Origin: Lentzea albidocapillata
Lineage (GTDB): Bacteria; Actinomycetota; Actinomycetes; Mycobacteriales; Pseudonocardiaceae
Length of the DNA: 64,000 nt
Assembly (NCBI RefSeq): GCF_000719115.1
Contig: NZ_JOEA01000010.1
Span: forward strand, 168,746 to 232,745
Direction of reading: 5' to 3'
Shown in pieces: positions 50,992-59,539 of this stretch. The notes under the pieces were generated by a model. That model did no database searches. It worked only from the letters and a program-made list of their open reading frames with translations, and had not been told where the DNA came from. Position 1 is the first letter of the stretch, and each line of letters starts with the position of its first letter. A program made the position numbers and the translations under genes.

Positions 50992-51738
50992 CTATGCGGC
51001 TTCGACGGCTGGGCCGGTCTTCGGCTTGCGGCGCACCAGCGCGAGCGTCAGGGCCAGGGTCGCCCTGAGCAGGTACACAGCGGACTTCACCGGCGACGTG
51101 CTCGGGGTACCGCCGGCGCGCACCCGCATGGCGACGGGCACCTGGCGGATCGTCAGACCCGCGCGCACCGCCATGACGAGCGACTCCAGCGTGTCACCCA
51201 GGTACTCCGCCGGGTAGTGGGCGGCGAAGAGCCGCACCGCACGCGGACCGGCAGCCTTGAACCCCGACGTGACGTCGGTGAGCTTCGTGCCGGAGACGAG
51301 CGACAACGTCACCGAGAAGACCTTCATGGCCCACCGGCGCGGGCCGCGCGCCTTGTAGTCGCCCTTGCCCGCGAACCGGGCACCGATGACCAGGTCGGCG
51401 TGCTGGAGCTCACGCAGCAGTTCCGGCAGCTCAGCCGGGTTGTGCTGTCCGTCGGCGTCGACCTGGACGACCACGTCGAAGCCGTTGCGCACGGCGTAGC
51501 GGAAACCGGTGCGCATCGCGCCGCCCACGCCGAGGTTGACCGCCAGCCGGGCGACGAACGCGCCTGCTTCACGGGCGCGCAGCGCGGTTTGGTCGGTGGA
51601 CCCGTCATCGACGACCAGGACGCCCGCGTCCGGCAGGGCCGCCCGCACCTCGGCGACGACCTTGTCGATGTTGTGCTCCTCGTTGAGGGCAGGCAGGACG
51701 ATCAACACTCGTCCCGTGGCCTCCAGCGACTCAGCCAC
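50992..51738 (-). CDS. GT2-family polyprenyl-phosphate sugar transferase (DPM-like)
   Basis: A 248-residue protein. VLIVLPALNEEHNIDKVVAEV, VLVVDDGSTDQTALRAREAG and VQVDADGQHNPAELPELL (DAD metal motif) define the dolichol-phosphate-mannose synthase group. LVSGTKLTDVTSGFKAAG is the conserved acceptor loop. The C-terminal part has a hydrophobic region (YLLRATLALTLALV). It would load a sugar on polyprenyl phosphate for use by an extracellular transferase. The start is GTG, and the gene is 9 bp before the DUF2304 gene. Confidence 0.88.
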   Translation of the reverse strand: MAESLEATGRVLIVLPALNEEHNIDKVVAEVRAALPDAGVLVVDDGSTDQTALRAREAGAFVARLAVNLGVGGAMRTGFRYAVRNGFDVVVQVDADGQHNPAELPELLRELQHADLVIGARFAGKGDYKARGPRRWAMKVFSVTLSLVSGTKLTDVTSGFKAAGPRAVRLFAAHYPAEYLGDTLESLVMAVRAGLTIRQVPVAMRVRAGGTPSTSPVKSAVYLLRATLALTLALVRRKPKTGPAVEAA

Positions 51739-51758
51739 AGCCGTAACCTTATCGTCTC

Positions 51759-53702
51759 TCAGCGGCCGTTGGCGCTGGCCGAAGTGGTCGTCCGGGTCAG
51801 CACGTCGCGCTGACCCGCGATCTCGTAAATGGTCGCATCCTCGTTCTCGAAGACCTTCTGGAACGTGCTGTTCGCCCCCAGCCCGAGCATGCCCTCGAAC
51901 CGCTTGCGCTCGGGGCGGACGAAGCCCTTGCCGAGGATGACGTAGCGAACCTTCAGGTCATCCAGTTCCTCGCGCACCCGAGGATCCGAGTTGATCTTGT
52001 TCAGGTTGTCCGCGAGGTACGTTTCCTCCGAACCCGCCTCAGTACCGTAGAACGTCCAGATCACGGGCTCGACCTTGGAGATCGCGTACAGCCACGCGGT
52101 GCCGTCGCCGACGTCGTTCATCGCGCGCTCACCGGGCTTCGCGTGCTGGCCCAGCCACTCGTAGGCCTTGCGCTCCGCCTGGGTGACCGTGGGGCCGTCG
52201 ACGTAGGACTGTCCCAGGCGGACCGTGTTGCGGCCGATGTACGCCTTGGTCATCACACCGATCAGCACGAACACCAGCACGCTCGCGACGACCGCGGCGA
52301 GCGGCGACGCCAGCACGGGCACCCGCTCGCGATACCGCTCGACCAGCCACGTGCCGACGGCCCAGAGGAACACGCCGAACGCGATCGATCCGGGCAGCGG
52401 CAGCATCACCGCGATGCGCCAGTGGTCGTTGTAGAAGAAACCGGTCAGCTTGTGGACGATCGGCGTCTCCAGCGACACGGTCATCGCGTAGAGCGGACCG
52501 AAGAAGGCGTACACGCCGACCATCCACAGCAGCACGCGCTTGCGGATCATGATCACGATGCCGGCCAGCGCGGACAGCCCCAGGATCCACTGGGGCGACG
52601 CGACGACGCCGGAGAACGTCAGCATCTGCCCGAACGCGGCCGCGGGCGTCGCCTCACTCGGCCAGAACGCTCCGGTGACTCCGCCCGAGATGGCCAGCGT
52701 CGGCAGCATCATCGGGATGGCGCCCAGCAGCGCGAGCACGCCGACGGCGGTGAGCGACTTCCACGCCCGCTTCCACTCGACGGGCTCCAGCTTCAGCAGG
52801 CACGCCACCAGGATGATCAGGTAGAGCGGCGCGAGCAGGAACGCGAGCGAGGTGTGCAGTCCGATGAGGCCGGTCGCGATGACGGCGATGGCGACAGGCC
52901 CGGTGAAACCCTTGGGGCGCAGCAGGTACGTGACGAGTGCGAGCGCGACGGGCAGCAGCGCGACACCGGCGACGAACGGCCACAACGGACCGCGCCACAG
53001 CGCGTCGTCCGGGAACGGCGAGAACCAGGTGCTCACCGCGGCGGCACCGGCGATCGCGACCGGAGGCAGCCGCCACGCGACACCGAGCGCGACGATGCCG
53101 AACACCCAGAAGACGATGCTCGCGAGGCCGCCGGCGTTCAGCAGCTGCACGATGTTGATGCCGAACTTGTCCACCAGCAGCGACAGCAGCTCGTGGTACG
53201 TACTCGGGTAGAAGTAGTTCGTGTTCTCCGGCTGGTTGCCGATCTGACCCGCGGTGGAGACCAGCGCGGTGTGGTGCTCGGACAGCCAGCGGATCAGGTT
53301 CGCGTGGTGCGGCGCGTCCCAGTCCTGGTGGATGTTGTTCAGGCTGCGCAGGCCGCGCAGGAACGTGAAGACGCCGACCCCGAGGCCCAGCACGAGACCA
53401 CCCGCGACGACGAGGTGGTCACGCGGCGAGAGCTTCGGCTCGACGTCGTCCGCGACGGTGGTGCGGCGGGCGACGAAGAAGGAGGCGACGCCCGCGATGA
53501 GCGAGAGGGCGAGCACCCAGGCACCGAACGACCAGAGCGACCACGAGACGCCCAGCTTGCCGATGACCAGGCCGCCGAGCGAGACGAGGCCGAAGGTCAG
53601 TGCGGGAGCAGCCGCGGCGAGCACCCATCCGCGCAGCCTGATCGCGGCGCCGAAGGCGAGCCCCGGCAGCCAGCACAGCAACAGCACGATCACAGCACTC
53701 AT
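51759..53702 (-). CDS. Large multi-span membrane protein (GT-C/DUF6541-like)
   Basis: A 647-residue protein with about 13 membrane spans, starting VIVLLLCWLPGLAFGAAIRL. A large outer loop near residue 130-165 contains LNNIHQDWDAPHHANLIRWL, where the Asp pair resembles the catalytic loop of GT-C transferases that use polyprenyl-phosphate sugars. A soluble C-terminal domain of about 130 residues includes DVGDGTAWLYA and FYGTEAG. The DPM-like transferase gene lies 20 bp downstream and would supply its lipid-linked donor. GT-C activity is inference; the protein may be a DUF6541 family member. Confidence 0.75.
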   Translation of the reverse strand: MSAVIVLLLCWLPGLAFGAAIRLRGWVLAAAAPALTFGLVSLGGLVIGKLGVSWSLWSFGAWVLALSLIAGVASFFVARRTTVADDVEPKLSPRDHLVVAGGLVLGLGVGVFTFLRGLRSLNNIHQDWDAPHHANLIRWLSEHHTALVSTAGQIGNQPENTNYFYPSTYHELLSLLVDKFGINIVQLLNAGGLASIVFWVFGIVALGVAWRLPPVAIAGAAAVSTWFSPFPDDALWRGPLWPFVAGVALLPVALALVTYLLRPKGFTGPVAIAVIATGLIGLHTSLAFLLAPLYLIILVACLLKLEPVEWKRAWKSLTAVGVLALLGAIPMMLPTLAISGGVTGAFWPSEATPAAAFGQMLTFSGVVASPQWILGLSALAGIVIMIRKRVLLWMVGVYAFFGPLYAMTVSLETPIVHKLTGFFYNDHWRIAVMLPLPGSIAFGVFLWAVGTWLVERYRERVPVLASPLAAVVASVLVFVLIGVMTKAYIGRNTVRLGQSYVDGPTVTQAERKAYEWLGQHAKPGERAMNDVGDGTAWLYAISKVEPVIWTFYGTEAGSEETYLADNLNKINSDPRVREELDDLKVRYVILGKGFVRPERKRFEGMLGLGANSTFQKVFENEDATIYEIAGQRDVLTRTTTSASANGR

Positions 53703-53806
53703 CGCAGTTGACTACCTATCACGGTTGAGTTCGCCAACGGGCCGTCCACCCCGGCCGAGGCAGACTAGCGGGCACGAGGTGGACGCCCGGCCGCGCCCTT
53801 GGGTTG

Positions 53807-55075
53807 TCATCGTTCGGTGATCGACTGTTCCGGTGCCTGTCCCCACACCGCCACGAGCGCGACGATCGCGCCCACGACGGGGCCGGCCACGAGACCGACG
53901 ACGGCGCGGGTGACCGTGTCCGCGGGCCACCACACGAGGGCCGCGGCCGAGACGAGCGCCGTCGCCGCCCACGCCCGCAGCACCACGCCGTGGCGGGCAC
54001 GGGCGATCAGAACGGACGCGAGCAGCTGCAGCGCGGCCAGCAGGGTCGACGAGAAGACGAGCCCGGCGACAGCCCAGCCGGCGACCACGAAGTCGTCACC
54101 GTAGATGAGGCGGACGATCCACGGCCCGAGCAGCGCACCCAGGACCGACCCCACGACACCCACGACCAACGCGCCCAGCGCGCCCTTGACCAGCCAGCCG
54201 TGCAGCTTGCGGCGCCCGTCCTCGGTGCTGGTCATCCGCACCACCGCGGGCACCGCGAGCGCCTGCACCGGCAGCAGCGCGACGAGCGGGAAGCGGGCCA
54301 GCGTCAGTGCGGTGAGGAACGCGCCGACGACCGCCTTGTCCCCGCCGGGCGCGAGCAGGGTCACGAGCGCGGGAAAGCCCGTGACGACCGCCGCCGTGCA
54401 TGCGGCACCGGCCATGAGCTGCAGAATCGTCCGTGCGGACGCGCCCCAGCCCGCGCCGGGACCGGACCGGTCGACGAGCTTGCCGGCGTGCACCAGGAAG
54501 GCGATCCAGACGAACGTGCCGACGGCGACAGCGACCGCGATCGGCAGGATCTGGCCGAGCCCCGCGATGACCAGCACGGCCGCGACGACGATGCGGGTCG
54601 TCGGCTCCGCGATGGTCAGGCCCGCGTAGGGGTTGATCCGCCGGTGCCCGACGAGCAGGCCGCGCACGCCGTACAGCACCGCGTAACCGAGGCCGCCGAC
54701 GAGCGTCACGACCGCGAGCCAGGAGTGACCGTGGAAGAGCCGGTCGTTGACCCACGGCACGAACTGCAGCAGGCCTACCGGCAGGGCGACGCCGAGGGCG
54801 ATGGCCACGACGCGCAGCGCGTCCGGCCCGGTGCGCCGCCCGGCGACCTCGGCCTCGGCGGACAGCCGCGAGACCTCCTGCTCGACCGGTGACATCGCGC
54901 TGCCGAGGCCGAAGAAGATGCCCCAGAACGACAGGAAGATCGCGTTGTCGGCAGGCCCCAGGACGCGGCCGGCCAGGATCATCAGGCCGTATCCGAAGAC
55001 CGATGCGATGATCAGTGCACCGGTCACCACGCTGAACGAACGGGCTTGAGTCCCCTGCTCGGCCCCGCCGGACAT
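53807..55075 (-). CDS. Flippase-like polysaccharide biosynthesis membrane protein (MOP type)
   Basis: A 422-residue protein with about 12 membrane spans, beginning SFSVVTGALIIASVFGYGLMILAGRVLGPADNAIFLSFWGIFFGLG, which resembles Wzx/MATE-type flippases. Basic cytoplasmic turns (GVRGLLVGHRRINPYAG) lie between spans. It could flip lipid-linked glycan units. ATG 55075 shares one base with the stop of the preceding GT2 gene (TGATG), so translation is coupled; the longer open frame upstream is antisense-like. Export by this route would be separate from the Wzm/Wzt galactan exporter. Confidence 0.75.
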   Translation of the reverse strand: MSGGAEQGTQARSFSVVTGALIIASVFGYGLMILAGRVLGPADNAIFLSFWGIFFGLGSAMSPVEQEVSRLSAEAEVAGRRTGPDALRVVAIALGVALPVGLLQFVPWVNDRLFHGHSWLAVVTLVGGLGYAVLYGVRGLLVGHRRINPYAGLTIAEPTTRIVVAAVLVIAGLGQILPIAVAVAVGTFVWIAFLVHAGKLVDRSGPGAGWGASARTILQLMAGAACTAAVVTGFPALVTLLAPGGDKAVVGAFLTALTLARFPLVALLPVQALAVPAVVRMTSTEDGRRKLHGWLVKGALGALVVGVVGSVLGALLGPWIVRLIYGDDFVVAGWAVAGLVFSSTLLAALQLLASVLIARARHGVVLRAWAATALVSAAALVWWPADTVTRAVVGLVAGPVVGAIVALVAVWGQAPEQSITER

Positions 55076-56124
55076 CAGCGCTTCTTGACCTTGGCCTTGG
55101 CAGCGAGGAAGAGACCGCGCACGGCACCCGCGCCGAAGGCGGTGGCGAACACCGGCAGCATGCGCGCGAGCGCGGTGGCGTCGGACGTCTTGCCGCCGCA
55201 CGCCTTGACCAGTCCACCGGCCGCGACCGTGCCCACGACACCGGTGGCGATCGCGATCTTCGGCTTGAGCACGAGCAGCGTCACACCGGCCGCACCCGCA
55301 CCGAGCGCGCCCAGGGCCATCTTGCGGCTCGTACCGGCGGTGCCGAGGTAGCCGTCGATGAACGTGGTGCCGCGGAAGTACGCGTGCTTGGCGAACTTCT
55401 TGATGTTCTCCCGGCCGTGGAAGTACGAGCAGGAGAAGTCCGGCGAGATCCAGATCCGCTCGCGCTCGGCGATCCAGCGGATCAGGCGCGTGTCGTCACT
55501 GGCGAACTCGACCTCGTCGAAGATCGAGTCGAACGCCGCGTTCGCCTCCTCCAGCATCCACTTCGGAGCGGAGAAGAATCCGGAACCCTTGGGGAAGGCG
55601 TCGAACTCCTCGATGCCGAACGACGTCAGCCTCGGGTTCATCAAGTACTTGCGCCAGACGATCCGGAGAATTCCGTTCCAGAAACCGGCGTACGGGTTGT
55701 TGTCCGACTCGACGCGGACGTGGCCGTTCCAGACGACGCGTTCCGGGTGCTCGATCAGCTGGTTCTTCAGGTAGCCCAGGGAGTGCGGGTCGACGACCAC
55801 ACGGCTGCCGAGGATGAGCACGCGGTCGCTGCTCGCGGTGCTGATCGCCGTGCGCACGGTGTTGAACCGGCCCTGGTTCTCCTGGTGCACCACGACCACA
55901 CCGTGTTTCTCGGCGTACTCGTCCAGCAATGCCGGTGTGCCATCGGTGCTGCCGTCGTCGATGACGACGATCTCGACTTTCCAGTCGGCCTGTGCGGCGG
56001 AGTTCAGAACGGCGTCGAGGGACCTGCCGATCCACTTCTCTTCGTTGTACGCCGGGAAGACGACACTAAGCGTGGGGGCCCCGCCCAGTTCGGAGGCGCT
56101 GGTCTGGCTCACGCCGTCGCACAC
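55075..56124 (-). CDS. GT2-family glycosyltransferase with C-terminal membrane segment
   Basis: A 349-residue protein. LSVVFPAYNEEKWIGRSLDAVL, IVVIDDGSTDGTPALL and LILGSRVVVDPHSLGYL define the GT-A core. The usual DxD is replaced near GSRVVVD, so the metal site is unusual. FASDDTRLIRWIAERERIW matches the acceptor-side Asp motif. The last 80 residues include two hydrophobic stretches (MALGALGAGAAGVTLLVL; IAIATGVVGTVAAGGLV) and a KAKVKKR tail, suggesting membrane association. GTG start at 56124. It is the first gene of a seven-gene minus-strand operon and divergent from the 2-epimerase gene. Confidence 0.82.
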   Translation of the reverse strand: MCDGVSQTSASELGGAPTLSVVFPAYNEEKWIGRSLDAVLNSAAQADWKVEIVVIDDGSTDGTPALLDEYAEKHGVVVVHQENQGRFNTVRTAISTASSDRVLILGSRVVVDPHSLGYLKNQLIEHPERVVWNGHVRVESDNNPYAGFWNGILRIVWRKYLMNPRLTSFGIEEFDAFPKGSGFFSAPKWMLEEANAAFDSIFDEVEFASDDTRLIRWIAERERIWISPDFSCSYFHGRENIKKFAKHAYFRGTTFIDGYLGTAGTSRKMALGALGAGAAGVTLLVLKPKIAIATGVVGTVAAGGLVKACGGKTSDATALARMLPVFATAFGAGAVRGLFLAAKAKVKKR

Positions 56125-56174
56125 TACACTCGCGTCGGTCTACAGCCGTAAGCGGCTGAGCCCCAGCCTCAAGG

Positions 56175-57284
56175 ATGCGATTCCCGGTGATCTCCTTCAT
56201 CGTCGGTACCACCGCTGAACTCATCAAGATCGCTCCCGTGTACCACGCGATCGTGGCGCGCGGCACGAAGCCGCAGCTGTGGTTCACGGCGCAGCACTTC
56301 GACGAGGTCGCCGACGTGCTCGAAGACCTCCAGCTGCCCGCGCCGGACCTGTGGCTGGTGCCGCAGGGCAAGGCGCGCAACCTGGAGACGCCCAAGCAGG
56401 TCCCCGGCTGGGCGCTCTCGGTCGCCCAGACCGCGTACGGCCAGCGCAAGCAGCTCCGCGCGTCGCTCGCCACCGACGGCAAGCCCGGCCTCGTGATCGT
56501 GCACGGTGACACGTTCACGACTCCGTACGGCAGCATCATCGCCCGCCGCCTGCTCGGCGCCCGCGTCGCGCACGTCGAGGCGGGCATGCGTTCGGGCAGC
56601 GTGCTGTCGCCGCTGCCGGAGGAGCTGAACCGCCGCATCGCGTCGAAGTTCACGGACATCCACTTCGCGCCGTCGCAGAACGAGGTCGACAACCTGCGTG
56701 GTGCGCGTGGCGTGGTCGTGAACACCGGTGCGAACACGGTCATCGACGCGATGCGCCTCGCGATCAACTCGACGACGACCGAGGACCTGCCGGAGGAGTT
56801 CGGCCTGGCCACGCTGCACCGCTTCGAGCTCGTGTCCCGCACGGACAAGTTCCGCGAAGCGCTGGAGCTGCTGAAGAAGGCGTCCGAACAGACGCCGATG
56901 CTGTACCTGGCGGGCGCTCCCGAACGCGAGCGCATCGAGCGCCACGGGTGGGGCCACCTGTTCGACGGCGAGCGCTTCATCATGCGTCCCAAGAAGCGCT
57001 ACCTGCAGTTCCTGCCGATCCTGGCGCGGGCCAAGTTCGTCGTCACCGACTCCGGTGGTCTGCAGCAGGAGTGCTCGTACATCGGCATGCCGTGCGCGAT
57101 CCACCGCGAGCGCACGGAGACCAAGCAGGGTCTCGGCCAGAACATCGTGCTGACCGGCATGGACACCAGGAAGCTCGAACAGTTCCTGGGCGAGTACGAG
57201 ACGCTGCGGCGTCCCTCCATCATGGAGGAGTACCACCCGAGCGAGGTCATCGCGGACACCCTCGCTCAGCTCGGATACCTTTAG
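56175..57284 (+). CDS. UDP-N-acetylglucosamine 2-epimerase-family enzyme
   Basis: A 369-residue GT-B-fold epimerase. VISFIVGTTAELIKIAPVYHAI, LVIVHGDTFTT, ARVAHVEAGMRSGS, FTDIHFAPSQNEVDNL and VVTDSGGLQQECSYIGMPC are the family's substrate and catalytic regions. It inverts C2 of a UDP-HexNAc, for example UDP-GlcNAc to UDP-ManNAc, or a 2,3-diacetamido analogue as WlbD/WbpI do. The usual WecB THR.EN motif is changed here (LATLHRFELVSR). Together with the oxidoreductase, aminotransferase and acyltransferase genes nearby it suggests a 2,3-diamino sugar pathway. ATG start; terminator directly downstream. Confidence 0.88.
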   Translation: MRFPVISFIVGTTAELIKIAPVYHAIVARGTKPQLWFTAQHFDEVADVLEDLQLPAPDLWLVPQGKARNLETPKQVPGWALSVAQTAYGQRKQLRASLATDGKPGLVIVHGDTFTTPYGSIIARRLLGARVAHVEAGMRSGSVLSPLPEELNRRIASKFTDIHFAPSQNEVDNLRGARGVVVNTGANTVIDAMRLAINSTTTEDLPEEFGLATLHRFELVSRTDKFREALELLKKASEQTPMLYLAGAPERERIERHGWGHLFDGERFIMRPKKRYLQFLPILARAKFVVTDSGGLQQECSYIGMPCAIHRERTETKQGLGQNIVLTGMDTRKLEQFLGEYETLRRPSIMEEYHPSEVIADTLAQLGYL

Positions 57285-57292
57285 CCACAACG

Positions 57293-57329
57293 AAACGGGC
57301 TCCTCACCGCTGCGGTGAGGAGCCCGTTT
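57293..57329. terminator. Bidirectional terminator between convergent sugar genes
   Basis: Perfect 18-bp arms (AAACGGGCTCCTCACCGC and complement) around one base, with T-rich flank on the plus strand and A-rich on the other. It serves both the 2-epimerase gene and the Gfo/Idh gene. Confidence 0.88.
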
Positions 57330-57348
57330 TGTTGTGCCGGAACAGGGT

Positions 57349-58320
57349 TCAGCCGACGAGCTCTGCGGACTTCGCCTTGACGGCGGCGACCGCGCGGTGC
57401 GAGGGCAGGATGCGCCGGCGCTCGTCGTCCGCGTCGAGCTTGCCCGCGATGAGGTCGATGAACCGGTCGAGCTGGGTCGCGAGAGGTTCGCGGGCCGTCA
57501 CGAGCTCCGGGATCTCGATGACGGTCTGCTGACGGTAGCCGCGGCCGTCCGGGTCGGAGTCGTGCGAGATGTGCTTGTAGATCGTCACGTCGCGGCGGAG
57601 CAGGTCCACCTCGATCGAGCGATCGAGTTCCTGGATGCTCAGCGAGCGGATCTTGCGCTGGCCGATGCGGCTCGCCGAGACGCTCGCGATGCCGCCGGAG
57701 GGGAACGTGAGCAGCGTGTCCACCACGTCCTCCGCACCCGGCACGGACGACGGGTGGAACTGGGCCACGCCGGCCGAGACGCGCTCGGGCTCGGCACCGC
57801 CGAAGCACTGGATGGCGAGGTCGACGTCGTGCACCAGCAGGTCCCACGCCACGCCGGTGAGGATGCGCGGCGCGTACGGGGAGTGGCGCTGGGCCGAGAC
57901 GTACACCGGCTCGGTGACCAGGCCGAGAGCGGTCATCACGGCCGGGTTGTAGCGCTCCAGCAGGCCGCACATGATCGCCAGGCCCTTGGCCTCGGAGAGC
58001 TTCAGGACCTCCTCGGTCTGCTCCAGCGAGGCGCAGACCGGCTTTTCGACCAGCAGCGGCTTGTTCCTCTCCAGCACCTGGAGCGCGAGGCCGTGGTGGC
58101 TCTCGGTGCTGGACGCGAGGACGACCGCGTCGATGTCCGTCAGGTCGCCCATGTCGGGCGCCCACGACGTCTCGAACTTCTCGGCGGCGGCCTTGCCGAT
58201 CTCCTCGCGCGGGTCGACGATCAGCGCGAGCTCGGCTCGTTCGGACTGCGCGGTCACACGGGCGTGCAGCGAGCCCATGTTGCCGACGCCGATGACCGCG
58301 ATACGGGGCAGGTTGCTCAT
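57349..58320 (-). CDS. Gfo/Idh/MocA-family sugar-nucleotide oxidoreductase
   Basis: A 323-residue NAD-dependent dehydrogenase. N-terminal Rossmann motif RIAVIGVGNMGSLHAR (residues 5-20), VLASSTESHHGLALQVLERN, the LLVEKPVCAS motif with catalytic Lys, and YNPAVM-type loop. Relatives near DegT aminotransferases oxidise C3 of UDP-GlcNAc (GnnA) or UDP-GlcNAcA (WlbA/WbpB) so that the keto sugar can be aminated. It starts with ATG overlapping the DegT gene stop by 4 bp (58317-58320), a coupled pair. The exact substrate is inferred from context. Confidence 0.87.
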   Translation of the reverse strand: MSNLPRIAVIGVGNMGSLHARVTAQSERAELALIVDPREEIGKAAAEKFETSWAPDMGDLTDIDAVVLASSTESHHGLALQVLERNKPLLVEKPVCASLEQTEEVLKLSEAKGLAIMCGLLERYNPAVMTALGLVTEPVYVSAQRHSPYAPRILTGVAWDLLVHDVDLAIQCFGGAEPERVSAGVAQFHPSSVPGAEDVVDTLLTFPSGGIASVSASRIGQRKIRSLSIQELDRSIEVDLLRRDVTIYKHISHDSDPDGRGYRQQTVIEIPELVTAREPLATQLDRFIDLIAGKLDADDERRRILPSHRAVAAVKAKSAELVG

Positions 58321-59414
58321 GCGCCCAGCACCTCGCGAACCGTCGCGATGATCGTGTCGAGCTCGGCGTCGGTCAGCTTCGGGTGCACCGGCAGCGACAG
58401 CGCCTGGCGGGCGACGCGCTCGGCGACGGGGACGTCGGAGATCACGACCTTCGGGTTGTCCCGGTAGCAGTCGTAGTCGAACACCGTCTTCGGGTAGTAG
58501 ATCCCGTTGCCGATGCCCTTCTCGGTCAGCTTCGCGGCGAACTCGTCGCGGCTGATCGGGGCGTCGTCGGTGATCAGGACGGTGTACTGGTGCCAGACGT
58601 GCGTGCGACCCGGCAGCACCTGCGGCAGCTGGAGGCCCTTGATGCCGGCGAGGCCCTTGTTCAGGGTCTCGGCGTTGGCCTGGCGCGCCTTGGTGATCGT
58701 CTCGAGGCTCTCCAGCTGCGGGATGCCGATCGCCGCGTGGATGTCGGTCATGCGGTAGTTGTGACCCGCGACCTCGTACTGGTAGCGGGCCCGCATGCCC
58801 TGGTTGCGCAGCACGCGCAGCCGGTCCGCGAGGGTGTCGTCCGACGTCGTGATGACGCCGCCCTCGGCGGTGGTGATGTTCTTGGTCGCGTAGAGCGAGA
58901 AGCAGCCGAGGCCGAAGCTGCCCGACGGGCGGCCCTCGTAGGTGGCGCCGACGGCCTGGGCCGAGTCCTCGACGAGCGCGAGCCCGTGCTCCTGCACGAC
59001 GGGCATGATCTTGCCCATGTCGGCCATCTGCCCGTAGAGGTGCACGGGCATGAGCACCTTGGTGTTCGGGGTGACGGCGTCCTTGATCTTGTCCGCGTCG
59101 ATGTTGAAGTCGTCCTCGCGGATGTCGGCGAACCGCGCGGTCGCGCCCGCCTCGAGGATGGCGTTCAGGGTCGCCACGAAGGTGAACGGCGAGGTGATGA
59201 CCTCATCGCCCGGCTGCAGGTCGAGGACCTGCAGCGACGCCACGAGCGCGGTGGTCCCGTTGTTCACGGCCACGGCGTGCGGAACGCCGGCGACGCCCGC
59301 GAAGGCGTCCTCGAAGCGCTTGACCATCGGGCCCTGCGCGATGGCCCCGGAACGCAGGACCTGGAGGACCAACTGCTCGGCAGCGGCCACGTCAACAACA
59401 GTAATCGGGATCAT
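58317..59414 (-). CDS. DegT/DnrJ/EryC1-family sugar aminotransferase
   Basis: A 365-residue PLP enzyme. AVNNGTTALVASLQVLDLQPGDEVITSPFTFVATLNAI covers the cofactor and substrate region; LVEDSAQAVGATYEGRPSG has the PLP-ring Asp; the Schiff-base Lys is in FSLYATKNITTAEGG; QGMRARYQYEVAGHNYRMTDIHAAIG is the family signature. It aminates a keto-sugar nucleotide, probably the 3-keto product of the downstream oxidoreductase (GnnB/WlbC-like). ATG at 59414. Divergent from the LpxA-like gene, with 125 bp between. Confidence 0.92.
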   Translation of the reverse strand: MIPITVVDVAAAEQLVLQVLRSGAIAQGPMVKRFEDAFAGVAGVPHAVAVNNGTTALVASLQVLDLQPGDEVITSPFTFVATLNAILEAGATARFADIREDDFNIDADKIKDAVTPNTKVLMPVHLYGQMADMGKIMPVVQEHGLALVEDSAQAVGATYEGRPSGSFGLGCFSLYATKNITTAEGGVITTSDDTLADRLRVLRNQGMRARYQYEVAGHNYRMTDIHAAIGIPQLESLETITKARQANAETLNKGLAGIKGLQLPQVLPGRTHVWHQYTVLITDDAPISRDEFAAKLTEKGIGNGIYYPKTVFDYDCYRDNPKVVISDVPVAERVARQALSLPVHPKLTDAELDTIIATVREVLGA

Positions 59415-59539
59415 TCAGCAGTCTCTCGCCTTCGGGGATCTCCACCGGCGCGGCCGGTACAGTGCTCTGGCCTGCACGCGGGGCCCCACGCTACTCGTAT
59501 GGGTTATCCCGCCTGTCCCCACCTCCTGATCGGACGCCC

